Shown here piece by piece: positions 1 to 6,604 of a stretch of DNA of 19,725 nt. The notes beneath the pieces are model-generated. The model ran no database searches. It worked only from the letters and a program-made list of their open reading frames with translations, and was not told where the DNA came from. Both the position numbers and the translations under genes were made by a program. Source of the stretch: an uncultured Dialister sp. (GTDB taxonomy: Bacteria > Bacillota > Negativicutes > Veillonellales > Dialisteraceae). Numbering within the stretch: the stretch's first letter is position 1; each line of letters starts with the position of its first letter. The DNA lies in contig UQRR01000036.1 in assembly GCA_900543455.1 (NCBI GenBank), forward strand, positions 1 to 19,725, read 5' to 3'.

Positions 1-56
1 GATGTCGCCATCGCCAGATTTTGAGTCTGGTGCGTCTGCCATTCCGCCACTCCGGC
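1..56 (-). tRNA. tRNA-Leu (anticodon CAA), partial
   Basis: Read on the minus strand, the sequence starts GCCGGAGTGGCGGAATGGC, a typical bacterial leucine tRNA acceptor and D-arm start, and continues into an anticodon stem CCAGA / TCTGG enclosing the 7-nt loop CTCAAAA. This gives anticodon CAA, which reads UUG. The start of the long variable arm follows and the rest, including the T arm and 3' end, lies off the left edge of the window. Class II tRNA architecture fits leucine. Confidence 0.95.
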
Positions 57-71
57 ATATCGATAGTATGT

Positions 72-101
72 ATTGTAGCATATCTATCGATAGTGCGTCA
101 A
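72..101 (-). promoter_or_regulatory. promoter of the tRNA-Leu gene
   Basis: On the minus strand a -35 TTGACG (101-96) is followed by an 18-bp spacer and an extended -10 TGC-TACAAT (hexamer 77-72). Transcription would start about 8-10 nt before the mature tRNA 5' end. The spacer holds a perfect 10-bp palindrome CTATCGATAG (84-93), and the 9-mer ATCGATAGT occurs at 59-67 and again at 86-94, flanking the -10. Confidence 0.7.
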
Positions 102-172
102 TAATAAGTGAGAAGTCAGAAGCATGAAGTGGTGGCACACGCCATGGAAGCATTGAACAGCGCTATGCCATA

Positions 173-193
173 CCAGTCACCAGTCACCAGTCA
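173..193. repeat. three copies of the 7-bp repeat CCAGTCA
   Basis: Three perfect tandem CCAGTCA units. The last unit overlaps the copA stop codon (TCA at 191-193 on the plus strand is TGA on the minus strand). The stretch 102-172 between this repeat and the tRNA promoter holds no gene or clear terminator that I can see. Confidence 0.9.
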
Positions 194-403
194 CTTTTCA
201 ATGCCTTCAAACGTATAGTCCTTATCCTCGACCGCTTTCTTGATGTCTGCGTCAGGGATTTCTTTGGAAAGTGTCAGGACAGCCGTGCCTGTCTCATGAG
301 AGACTTCTGCTTTTTCGACGCCGTCCAGCGCTTCCAGAGCTTTCTTCACTGCCATTTCGCAGTGACCGCACATCATGCCTTTGATTTTGACTGTTTCTTT
401 CAT
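191..403 (-). CDS. copZ: possible internally initiated CopZ-type copper chaperone (in frame with copA)
   Basis: An ATG at 403-401 inside copA is preceded by AAAGGAGGA (419-411) with a 7-nt spacing, as strong a ribosome binding site as any in this window. Translation from it gives 70 residues starting MKETVKIKGMMCGHC, exactly the length and shape of a stand-alone CopZ (beta-alpha-beta HMA fold, Cys12/Cys15). It is in the same frame as copA, so the identical segment is also the last domain of CopA. Seen: the signal and the frame. Known: CopZ delivers Cu(I) to CopA, and in E. coli a free CopZ is also made from copA, by programmed frameshifting. Inferred: two products are made here by internal initiation. 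The alternative is a recent fusion of copA and copZ that left the old ribosome binding site behind. Confidence 0.6.
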   Translation of the reverse strand: MKETVKIKGMMCGHCEMAVKKALEALDGVEKAEVSHETGTAVLTLSKEIPDADIKKAVEDKDYTFEGIEK

Positions 404-2980
404 TTCGTTTTCCTCCTTTGGAAATTGAATTGCTTGGTATGTATAGTCTGCCGCCGCCAGAACCTTCCTGAGGTCGGCTTCCCGGGGCAGCAGGGTGTAC
501 CGGATCTTAGCCTCCCCCGTCTTCGCATCAGCTTTCAGGCAGGTGACAGAGGGGAGCGTCTCCAGTGCTTTCTTCACATGCGCTTCGCAGTTCTCACACA
601 TCATGCCTTCGACATGGATGATAGCGCAGCGGGGGCTTTCCTCCTTTACGGGAGCAGCTTCGTTTTCCCTGACGCTGGCGCGATGACGGATCGGCTTGTC
701 ATGAGTTGCATCATGGATGTTCACGCGGGTGAGCCGGAGGGCATTCAGGCAGACGGTGAGGCTCGAGAGCGACATCGCTGCCGCCGCCCACATGGGGTCT
801 AAGGAAATCCCGGGATACAGACCCGCTGCCATGGGAATCAAAAGCGCATTGTAGGCGAAAGCCCAGAAGAGGTTCTCGTGGATATTCCGCAGAGTCTTCC
901 TCGAGAGGCGGATGGCGGCCGTTGCATCTGTCAGGCGCGAATTCATGAGTACGACATCCGCCGAATCAATCGCGACGTCTGTCCCGCCTCCGATCGCCAT
1001 GCCGACGTCAGCGCGTGTGAGGGCAGGCGCATCATTGATACCGTCGCCGATCATGAGGACGCGTCCGCGCTCTGCGAGTTTCCTGACAGCCGCTTCTTTC
1101 CCATCCGGCAGAATCCCCGAAAGGATGGTATCGACGCCTGCTGCTTCGCCGATTGCACGGGCGGTTCGTTCGTTGTCCCCTGTTACCATGACGACTTCGA
1201 TGCCCATCTGCTTCAGTTCGCGGATCGCCTGCTTTGAATCATCACGCAGACTGTCTGCCACTGCGATGAGACCCAGGAGCTGCCCGTCTTCCGCAAAGAA
1301 GAGCGGCGTCTTTCCTTTTTCAGCCAGTGCTTCGGCCTCGCCGCGAAGATGTCCGATCTCTATATAAGAAGCGAGGAAATCAAGAGAGCCGCCCGAAAGC
1401 TTCGCGCTCTTCCATATCCCCTCGAGCCCCAGTCCAGGAAAAATGCGGAAATCTTCGATTTCTTCCGCGGAGAGCCCGCGTGCCTCGGCCGCCGTGACGA
1501 TCGCTTTCGAGAGCGGGTGCTCGGATTTCTTTTCAAGCGCATACGCCGCCTGAAGCAGCTCATTTTCCGTGACGCCCGCTACAGGTACGATGTCAGTCAC
1601 GCGGGGCGCGCCCTCGGTGAGTGTCCCCGTTTTATCGAGCGCAGCGATCTGGACACGGCCCGTCATTTCCATCGCTTCACTCGTCTTGAAAAGGATGCCA
1701 TGCTTCGCGCCCAGACCATTTCCCACCATGATCGCAACCGGTGTGGCAAGTCCCAGCGCGCAGGGGCAGGAAATCACGAGGACGGAAATGGCATAGGTCA
1801 GGGCCTCCCGCGTGCTGCTTCCCCATGCCAGATGCACCGCGAAGACAAGCACCGCGATGCCAATGACTGCGGGCACAAAGACGGCGGAGACCCGATCTGC
1901 CATGCGGGCGATCGGCGCTTTCGTCGCAGCCGCCTCGCTCACCATGCGGATGATCTGAGAAAAGGACGTATCCTCCCCCACGCGCGTCGCCTTTGCGGTG
2001 ATGTGCCCATTCGTATTGATCGAAGCCGCGCGCACGGCATCGCCGGCTCCCTTATCGACTGGCACCGACTCGCCCGTCAGCGCCGACTCGTCGAGCGCCG
2101 CCGTCCCCGAGAGGATTTCGCCATCGACAGGGACCGCTTCGCCCGGTTTCACCAGAAAGATGTCGCCTGCTCTGACCTCGCTCACAGGGACACGGATTTC
2201 CTCTCCGTTTCGGAGGAGCAATGCCTCTTTCGGTGCCATCTTCATGAGCGACTTCAGCGCATCCGTCGTGCGCCCTTTCGACAGAGCTTCGAGGAGCTTT
2301 CCCACAGTGATGAGTGCTGGAATCATCGCAGCAGACTCAAAATAGAGCTGGTCATGGTAGAGCGGCATGATATTCATGTTCGACACACCATTTGTGATGA
2401 GCCATGTCATCCGATAGAAGATGCAGAGTGACCAGAGAAAGGAAATCCCCGATCCCATCGCGACCAGCACATCCATATTCGGCGCGCCCTGCGAGAGCGA
2501 GCGGAAACCGGAAATGAAAAAGTCACGGTTGATGCCCAGCACAAAGAGCGAGAGCAGCATTTGCGAAAGCGCCAGCCCCAGATGGTTGTGATCCAGAAAT
2601 GACGGGACCGGCCAAGAAAGCATATTGTGCCCCATCGTGATGTACATGAGAAGCACCAGAAAAAGGACAGACCAGATGAGTCGCTTCGCCAGCCGCGGCG
2701 TCTCGCGATCCTTCAGCGCTTCCTCTTCGGCGGACATCAGCGGACTTCCCGCAGACCTTGGATCTTCCATGAGCGAAGCTCCATAGCCCGCCTTCTCCAC
2801 CGCACGCACGACCGCATCCTCTCCGGCCGTGCCCTCGACAATCATGGAATTCGTCAAAAGAGAGACGGAAACTTTGGAAACGCCGGGCACTTTTTTCACC
2901 GCCCGCTCCACATGCCCCTGGCACGCCGCACACGTCATGCCAGTGACGATGAAATGGGCTTTGTTATCGATCGTATGCAA
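191..2980 (-). CDS. copA: copper-translocating P1B-type ATPase CopA with one N-terminal and two C-terminal heavy-metal-binding domains
   Basis: Inner-membrane Cu(I) exporting ATPase. In the 929-residue product an N-terminal HMA domain carries GMTCAAC (Cys17/Cys20). The P1B transmembrane core contains the CPC metal site (residues 405-407), then the phosphorylation motif DKTGT (Asp449), the SEHPLSK His-Pro motif and the hinge GDGINDAP (645-652). Unusually, two further HMA domains follow the last membrane helices: GMMCENC (Cys795/Cys798) and GMMCGHC (Cys871/Cys874). Most CopA proteins carry HMA domains only at the N-terminus. The start is a TTG codon with GGAGG six bases upstream; no better ATG fits. 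It is the second gene of the csoR-copA operon, 57 nt after csoR, so copper induction through CsoR is expected. The stop codon is contributed by a repeat unit. Family assignment is very secure; exact metal (Cu(I), possibly Ag(I)) is inferred from CPC and CsoR. Confidence 0.96.
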   Translation of the reverse strand: MHTIDNKAHFIVTGMTCAACQGHVERAVKKVPGVSKVSVSLLTNSMIVEGTAGEDAVVRAVEKAGYGASLMEDPRSAGSPLMSAEEEALKDRETPRLAKRLIWSVLFLVLLMYITMGHNMLSWPVPSFLDHNHLGLALSQMLLSLFVLGINRDFFISGFRSLSQGAPNMDVLVAMGSGISFLWSLCIFYRMTWLITNGVSNMNIMPLYHDQLYFESAAMIPALITVGKLLEALSKGRTTDALKSLMKMAPKEALLLRNGEEIRVPVSEVRAGDIFLVKPGEAVPVDGEILSGTAALDESALTGESVPVDKGAGDAVRAASINTNGHITAKATRVGEDTSFSQIIRMVSEAAATKAPIARMADRVSAVFVPAVIGIAVLVFAVHLAWGSSTREALTYAISVLVISCPCALGLATPVAIMVGNGLGAKHGILFKTSEAMEMTGRVQIAALDKTGTLTEGAPRVTDIVPVAGVTENELLQAAYALEKKSEHPLSKAIVTAAEARGLSAEEIEDFRIFPGLGLEGIWKSAKLSGGSLDFLASYIEIGHLRGEAEALAEKGKTPLFFAEDGQLLGLIAVADSLRDDSKQAIRELKQMGIEVVMVTGDNERTARAIGEAAGVDTILSGILPDGKEAAVRKLAERGRVLMIGDGINDAPALTRADVGMAIGGGTDVAIDSADVVLMNSRLTDATAAIRLSRKTLRNIHENLFWAFAYNALLIPMAAGLYPGISLDPMWAAAAMSLSSLTVCLNALRLTRVNIHDATHDKPIRHRASVRENEAAPVKEESPRCAIIHVEGMMCENCEAHVKKALETLPSVTCLKADAKTGEAKIRYTLLPREADLRKVLAAADYTYQAIQFPKEENEMKETVKIKGMMCGHCEMAVKKALEALDGVEKAEVSHETGTAVLTLSKEIPDADIKKAVEDKDYTFEGIEK
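404..419 (-). promoter_or_regulatory. internal ribosome binding site inside copA
   Basis: The minus strand reads AAAGGAGGA then AAACGAA then ATG. In the copA frame these bases encode Lys-Glu-Glu-Asn-Glu, a plausible linker, so the signal costs the fusion protein nothing. It decides the start of the internal CopZ. Confidence 0.7.
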
Positions 2981-3000
2981 AATTCACCTCCGAGAAAATG

Positions 3001-3035
3001 GGTTCAGGATTCGCCCCAGGGACTAACCCTGAACC
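3001..3035. repeat. small inverted repeat between csoR and copA
   Basis: GGTTCAGG (3001-3008) and CCTGAACC (3028-3035) form an 8-bp inverted repeat in the csoR-copA gap. Both arms match the GGTTCAGGGTT motif found in the dispersed elements elsewhere in the window. No T-tract follows, so I do not call it a terminator. Confidence 0.65.
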
Positions 3036-3037
3036 TT

Positions 3038-3352
3038 CTATTTCATCAGCTTCTCCAGCATCGCGCAGAGCTCATCGACTTTATCCTCTTTGCCTTCCCG
3101 AATATCTTCGGCAACGCAGCCGCGGATGTGAGCCGCCAGAAGGAGCTTATTGAAACTGTTCAGCGCATTCGACACGGCAGAGACCTGCATCACGATGTCG
3201 GGGCAGTAGGCATCATTCTCCACCATCTTCTCGATCCCGCGGATCTGTCCCTCCATGGTCTTGAGCCGCGTCATCAGACGCTTTCTTTCTCGCTCCGTCC
3301 GTTCCGTGTGACGGCAGCACTCACAGGTGGTGGTTGTTAGTTTTTCAGTCAT
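3038..3352 (-). CDS. csoR: CsoR-family copper-sensing transcriptional repressor
   Basis: All-helical DUF156/CsoR repressor of 104 residues that should bind the operon promoter and release it on Cu(I) binding. The CsoR metal triad is visible: Cys50 (in DAYCPDIVMQ), His75 and Cys79 (in LLAAHIRGC), which separates it from FrmR- and CstR-type members. The core MTRLKTMEGQIRGIEKMV is typical of the family. An extra N-terminal CECC-R-H cluster (residues 10-15) is not part of the usual triad. The frame is open upstream to 3565 but that extension is repeat sequence; ATG at 3352 has AAAGGA eight bases upstream and gives the usual family length. First gene of the csoR-copA operon. Confidence 0.93.
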   Translation of the reverse strand: MTEKLTTTTCECCRHTERTERERKRLMTRLKTMEGQIRGIEKMVENDAYCPDIVMQVSAVSNALNSFNKLLLAAHIRGCVAEDIREGKEDKVDELCAMLEKLMK

Positions 3353-3383
3353 GAAAGATGTCCTTTCGAAATAAAGTGGGAAG

Positions 3384-3708
3384 GGTTCAGGGTTCGCCCC
3401 TGGGGCGTGGTGCCCTTTGATTACGTGCGAAAGAGGTTCAGCGGGTTCAATAGGTTCAACAGGTTCAGAAGGTTCAACGGTGGTGGTGCGGCGCATAAAA
3501 ATCAGAAGCGCCGCGGAGTATAAATAGTGGCGATGCCCGAAGGCGGTATTTAAGTCACCAGTCACTAGCTACCAGTCACCAGTCACTAGTCACTCCTAAT
3601 CCCCAATCCCTAATCCCTAGCTACTCATCCCTGCTTTCAAACTTCAAAGTGTGGTGGCGGCTTCGCCGCAAATATACGGGGCGATGCCCGAAGGCGGTTT
3701 AAGTCACT
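3384..3708. repeat. composite dispersed repeat in the csoR leader
   Basis: Modules in order: GGTTCAGGGTT box from 3384; five 9-bp GGTTCANNN units (about 3432-3477); a GCGGCGC / GCGCCGC hairpin with a 13-nt A-rich loop (about 3488-3517); CCAGTCAC and CTAGTCAC units; and a 7-bp periodic CTAATCC/CCAATCC array near 3595-3625. The same modules recur at 5205-5465, 18658-18890 and 19497-19725. This lies downstream of the csoR promoter and so should be transcribed as untranslated leader. Confidence 0.8.
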
Positions 3709-3785
3709 CCAGTCACCAGTCACCAGTCACCAGTCACCAGTCACCAGTCACCAGTCACCAGTCACCAGTCACCAGTCACCAGTCA
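3709..3785. repeat. 11-copy perfect tandem array of CCAGTCA
   Basis: Eleven uninterrupted identical 7-bp units. It starts six bases past the csoR -10 element in the direction of transcription, so the array would be at the very 5' end of the csoR-copA mRNA. Perfect identity of all units suggests recent slippage and probable copy-number variation. Confidence 0.97.
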
Positions 3786-3790
3786 CCCAT

Positions 3791-3820
3791 AGACTACACC
3801 CCCCTGGGGTCTTCTGTCAA
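3791..3820 (-). promoter_or_regulatory. csoR-copA promoter with CsoR-like operator
   Basis: On the minus strand a perfect -35 TTGACA (3820-3815), an 18-bp spacer and a weak -10 TAGTCT (3796-3791). The spacer is almost filled by ACCCC-CCT-GGGGT (3798-3810), a GC-rich dyad of the kind bound by CsoR repressors. A dyad between -35 and -10 with a poor -10 is what a repressed, copper-inducible promoter would look like. The leader to csoR is about 430 nt and is made of repeats. Confidence 0.7.
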
Positions 3821-3822
3821 TT

Positions 3823-3860
3823 AAAAAAGTCAAGAGCCCGCAATGCACATGCCGGCTCTT
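3823..3860 (-). terminator. intrinsic terminator downstream of surE
   Basis: AAGAGCC (3832-3838) and GGCTCTT (3854-3860) form a 7-bp stem, extended by an inner GCA/TGC after one mismatch. On the minus strand it is followed by GAC and then six Ts (3828-3823). It is the first terminator after surE, giving that mRNA a roughly 520-nt 3' untranslated region of repeats, and it insulates the csoR promoter immediately downstream. Confidence 0.75.
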
Positions 3861-3875
3861 TGAGAAAGGTTTATG

Positions 3876-4382
3876 GTTACGTGCCGCCCTTTGATTACGT
3901 TTGAAAGCCTCACTTGAATGAGAATGGTGGTGCGGCGCATTTCGTCATCCTGAGCGTAAAAAAACGTCGTATGTTAAAAAATGGCTTATCTGAAATAGGA
4001 GAACTGAGTCGAAGGATCTAAGCGCCGCGAAGTATAATATAAATAATGGCAATACCCGAAGATGGTATTTCGTCACCAGTCACTAGTCACCAGTCACTCC
4101 TAATCCCTAATCCCTAGCCACTCATCCCTGCTTTCAAGCATCCATCGCTTATCGGTCTGCAAGGAAGATTTCTCGCTTCGCTCGAAATGACGATACGGGA
4201 GTCTGACGTCTCTTAGTCTCTCAGTCTCTCAGTCACCATTCACTCGAAAGTCCCAATCCCTAGCCACTCATCCCTGCTTTCAAACAATCATCGCTTATCG
4301 CTCTGCAAGGAAGATTTCTCGGCAACGCTTTCAATGACGATACGGGAGTCTGACGTCTCCTTGTCTTTTAGTCATCAGTCAC
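3876..4382. repeat. composite dispersed repeats filling the 3' region of surE
   Basis: No gene is visible here. It holds a GGTGGTGCGGCGC ... GCGCCGCG element whose arms enclose an inserted module running from CGTCATCCTGAGCG to CGAAGGATCTAAG (about 3943-4024), CCAGTCAC/CTAGTCAC units near 4074-4100, a 7-bp CTAATCC array, and two copies of a REP-like palindrome AAGATTTCTCG...CGATACGGGAGTCTGACGTCTC (near 4165-4215 and 4308-4360). The 3927-4033 module is present inverted at 6826-6932. Confidence 0.8.
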
Positions 4383-5156
4383 TCAAGGCTCCTCAGCCCC
4401 GGTCACGATTTCCTTGACTACATCCATCTTTCCTGCTTCCGTCTGGTCCCATGTGATCGGCGTCAGGGTCGGATAGCCGCGGTGCGCCCAGTACACATCC
4501 GTCTCCGGATCTTCGCAGGAGAGCGCCTTGCCGGAGAGCCAGAAGCCCAGATGGCCGGAAGGATCTCTCATTTCCTGGATCGCATTTTTATAGTGCTGCA
4601 GACCAAGGCGTTTCACCTTGAGATGTGCGAAGGAGAGATGTTCGGCAGGCTTTGGCATATTGAGATTCAGGATGCCGCGGTATTTCTTCTCGATGAAATA
4701 TCGCTTCACGATATCCAAGGCAAAGTCTGATGCTTTTTCCAGAAAGTCCGCTTCCTTTGTCGTCTCTGCCGAGAGTGCGATAGAGGGTATCCCTGCGAAG
4801 ATGCCTTCGAGCGCGCCGCCGACTGTCCCGCTGTAAATGCAGTCGCTCCCCGTGTTGTAGCCGTTATTGATGCCCGAGACGATGAGGTCCGGCATATCAT
4901 CCTTGAGCCAGTGGCAGAGCGCGAGCTTCGCGCAGTCCGCCGTCGTCCCGCTGCAGGCAAGTACAGTGATGTTTTCCCCGTAGCTTTCCTTGTACCACAG
5001 GCGCAGGTATGTCTGCAGCGACAGGGAAGAGGAGCAGGAGCTCCGTCCCTTATCCGGCGCGATCACCGTCACGCGCCCGAGCGTCGCCAGTTTCTTTGCC
5101 ATGGCAACAATGCCCGGCGCTTCATATCCATCATCGTTCGTCAAAAAAATATGCAT
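4383..5156 (-). CDS. surE: 5'/3'-nucleotidase SurE
   Basis: Metal-dependent phosphatase acting on nucleoside monophosphates, 257 residues, usual family length. The N-terminal metal site TNDDGY (Asp8, Asp9) is intact, as are SGINNG (Asn97/98) and YSGTVGGALEG (108-118). The loop carrying the metal-binding serine reads RSSCSSSLSL (38-47), where most family members have a more glycine-rich RSGxGxxLT-type loop; Ser39/Ser40 could still serve. Start chosen at 5156 with AAGGAGA seven bases upstream. It appears monocistronic: repeat elements on both sides and a terminator at 3823-3860. The stop codon TGA is followed directly by GTGACTG of the repeat family. Confidence 0.93.
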   Translation of the reverse strand: MHIFLTNDDGYEAPGIVAMAKKLATLGRVTVIAPDKGRSSCSSSLSLQTYLRLWYKESYGENITVLACSGTTADCAKLALCHWLKDDMPDLIVSGINNGYNTGSDCIYSGTVGGALEGIFAGIPSIALSAETTKEADFLEKASDFALDIVKRYFIEKKYRGILNLNMPKPAEHLSFAHLKVKRLGLQHYKNAIQEMRDPSGHLGFWLSGKALSCEDPETDVYWAHRGYPTLTPITWDQTEAGKMDVVKEIVTGAEEP

Positions 5157-5198
5157 GCGATTGTCTCCTTAGCGTTTTTTGAGTATATATTATGAAAT

Positions 5199-5465
5199 GG
5201 TTCAGGGTTAGCCCCTTGGGCGTGCCGTCTTTCGATTGCGTGCGAAAGAGGTTCAACAGGTTCAGAGGGTTCAACGGGGGTGGTGCGGCGCATAAAAAAT
5301 AGAAGCGCCGCGGAGTATAGATGGTGGCGATGCCCGAAGGTTTCTTGCATAGCAGGTTTCCCGTTTCGGATTTCCAAACATCGACCGTCTGACCGCGGAT
5401 GACAAAGATTTCTCGGCAACGCTTTCAATGACGATACGGGAGTCTGATGTCTCCCAGTCACTAGT
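5199..5465. repeat. composite dispersed repeat upstream of surE
   Basis: Second clear copy of the element at 3384: GGTTCAGGGTT box, GCCCC-TT-GGGC, TTGCGTGCGAAAG, three GGTTCANNN units, GCGGCGC / GCGCCGC hairpin with A-rich loop (about 5287-5315), GGCGATGCCCGAAG, then the REP-like AAGATTTCTCGGCAACGC palindrome and CACTAGTCAC. Same strand relation to surE as copy 1 has to csoR. Apparent reading frames here are repeat-derived. Confidence 0.8.
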
Positions 5466-5519
5466 CACTATTTTCAGCTTCCCCCATTGTACCAAAACTT
5501 TCTCGCCAATAAAACATCT

Positions 5520-5548
5520 TTCCCATCGATTTCCTTCTATGCTATAAT
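5520..5548 (+). promoter_or_regulatory. promoter of the DUF1858 gene
   Basis: Extended -10 TGC-TATAAT (TG at 5540-5541, hexamer 5543-5548) with a 4/6 -35 TTCCCA at 5520-5525, 17-bp spacer. The leader to the ATG is about 95 nt. The same TATGCTATAATA core is used before guaA. Confidence 0.75.
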
Positions 5549-5650
5549 AGGACATTGTGAAAGCACAGAATATGTATGTTTGCGAGCCTGTCATCAGCGT
5601 AGCATCTCAATGTATAGAAATTTTTTGCTCTTTGAAAGGAGTTTGTTTAC

Positions 5651-6604
5651 ATGACAGCAGATAACTTGACTTTTTCCATTGAAATCGATTTCATCCCGGA
5701 TATTCAGGACGGCCGCGCCGAACTGAAAAAGAGCATGAAGAGCGTTTCCGAGAAATTTGACGGTACCTACATCCTCGATCCGAAAGCCCGCCCGATCATC
5801 TCCGGGCTTTCCAAGGATGACGTAGAAGGTGCGCTGAAGGAGCTCGGTCTCCTCGCCTTCGGCACCTGGCCGGCATGCATCCTGACCGCCACCATCGTCT
5901 CCCCGCTCCCGATCCGTGCGGTCGGCATGTCGGACGGCTGGGACATCTACACCGGCAAGAAGACCTTCTTCGCCTTTGCACAGTTCCCTGCCGATGCCCT
6001 CTCCATCATGGTGAAAGCCTGCACCTACTATCTGGAACATGAGTCCTACCAGTCTCTGGAAGAATTCATCGATGCCATGGGCTATGAAGCCTTCCGCGAT
6101 ACCGTCCTCGGAAACACCGCAGCGGGAAATGATGCCGGAAATGACTACTATGGCTCTTCCTGGGGCGCCCCCGATGTACCGCCGCTCAAGGAAGGCGACT
6201 TCGTACGTCCGGAAAACAACATCATGCAGATCATCGAAGTATACCCGGAAATGGGACCTTTCCTCATGGAATACGGCATGTCCTGCGTCGGCTGCTTCGT
6301 CTCCTATGATGAAAACCTCTGGCAGGCTGCCCAGGGCCACGGCATCGACGTCTTTGAGATCATCGGTGAGATGAACGAATTCATCGCTGATAAATACAAG
6401 AAGCCTCTCCTCACCGAAGACACGCCGATGGAGACCATTCTCACCCTTTACCCGCAGCTCCTTCCCGTCTTCCAGAAGAAATCCATCGCCATGCCGCAGG
6501 ATATGAAAACCACCATCGGCACTCTCTGTAAAGAAGCAAATGTAGATGCCAAAGAGCTCATCGCTCTCTGCGATGAAAGACTGCGCGGGAAGGAAGAAGC
6601 GTAG
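5651..6604 (+). CDS. DUF1858 (redox-disulfide type) domain protein with uncharacterised N-terminal region
   Basis: 317 residues, no signal peptide or membrane helix, so cytoplasmic. Residues 188-246 match the DUF1858 pattern: NNIMQIIEVYPEMGPFLMEYGM, then Cys212-x-x-Cys215, then a HGID-type helix end. This small helical domain is found with hybrid-cluster proteins and is thought to use its CxxC as a redox or metal site. Residues 254-312 look like a second DUF1858 repeat (LTEDTPMETILTLYPQLLPVF ... ANVDAKELI) that has lost the CxxC. Residues 1-180 (ending in an NDAGNDYYG linker) I do not recognise; the stretch with ISGLSKDDVEGALKELG faintly recalls the small ferredoxin-like half-domains of nitrite/sulfite reductases, but without their cysteines. 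AAAGGAG lies nine bases before the ATG. Monocistronic. A role in anaerobic redox chemistry is only a guess. Confidence 0.85.
   Translation: MTADNLTFSIEIDFIPDIQDGRAELKKSMKSVSEKFDGTYILDPKARPIISGLSKDDVEGALKELGLLAFGTWPACILTATIVSPLPIRAVGMSDGWDIYTGKKTFFAFAQFPADALSIMVKACTYYLEHESYQSLEEFIDAMGYEAFRDTVLGNTAAGNDAGNDYYGSSWGAPDVPPLKEGDFVRPENNIMQIIEVYPEMGPFLMEYGMSCVGCFVSYDENLWQAAQGHGIDVFEIIGEMNEFIADKYKKPLLTEDTPMETILTLYPQLLPVFQKKSIAMPQDMKTTIGTLCKEANVDAKELIALCDERLRGKEEA

Noticed and set aside
1349..2431. Long plus-strand open frame opposite copA
   Set aside because: It is entirely antisense to a conserved ATPase, has no ribosome binding site and its predicted protein is Arg/His-rich, typical of a shadow frame.
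3709..3785. CRISPR-like array
   Set aside because: The unit is 7 bp with no spacers between copies and no cas genes are in the window; it is a simple tandem repeat.
3823..3860. Hairpin as part of the copper-operon leader
   Set aside because: It lies upstream of the csoR -35 element, so it cannot be in that transcript; it fits a terminator for surE.
5141..5594. Overlapping minus-strand open frames upstream of surE
   Set aside because: They consist of dispersed repeat modules, without ribosome binding sites, and match other repeat copies rather than a protein family.
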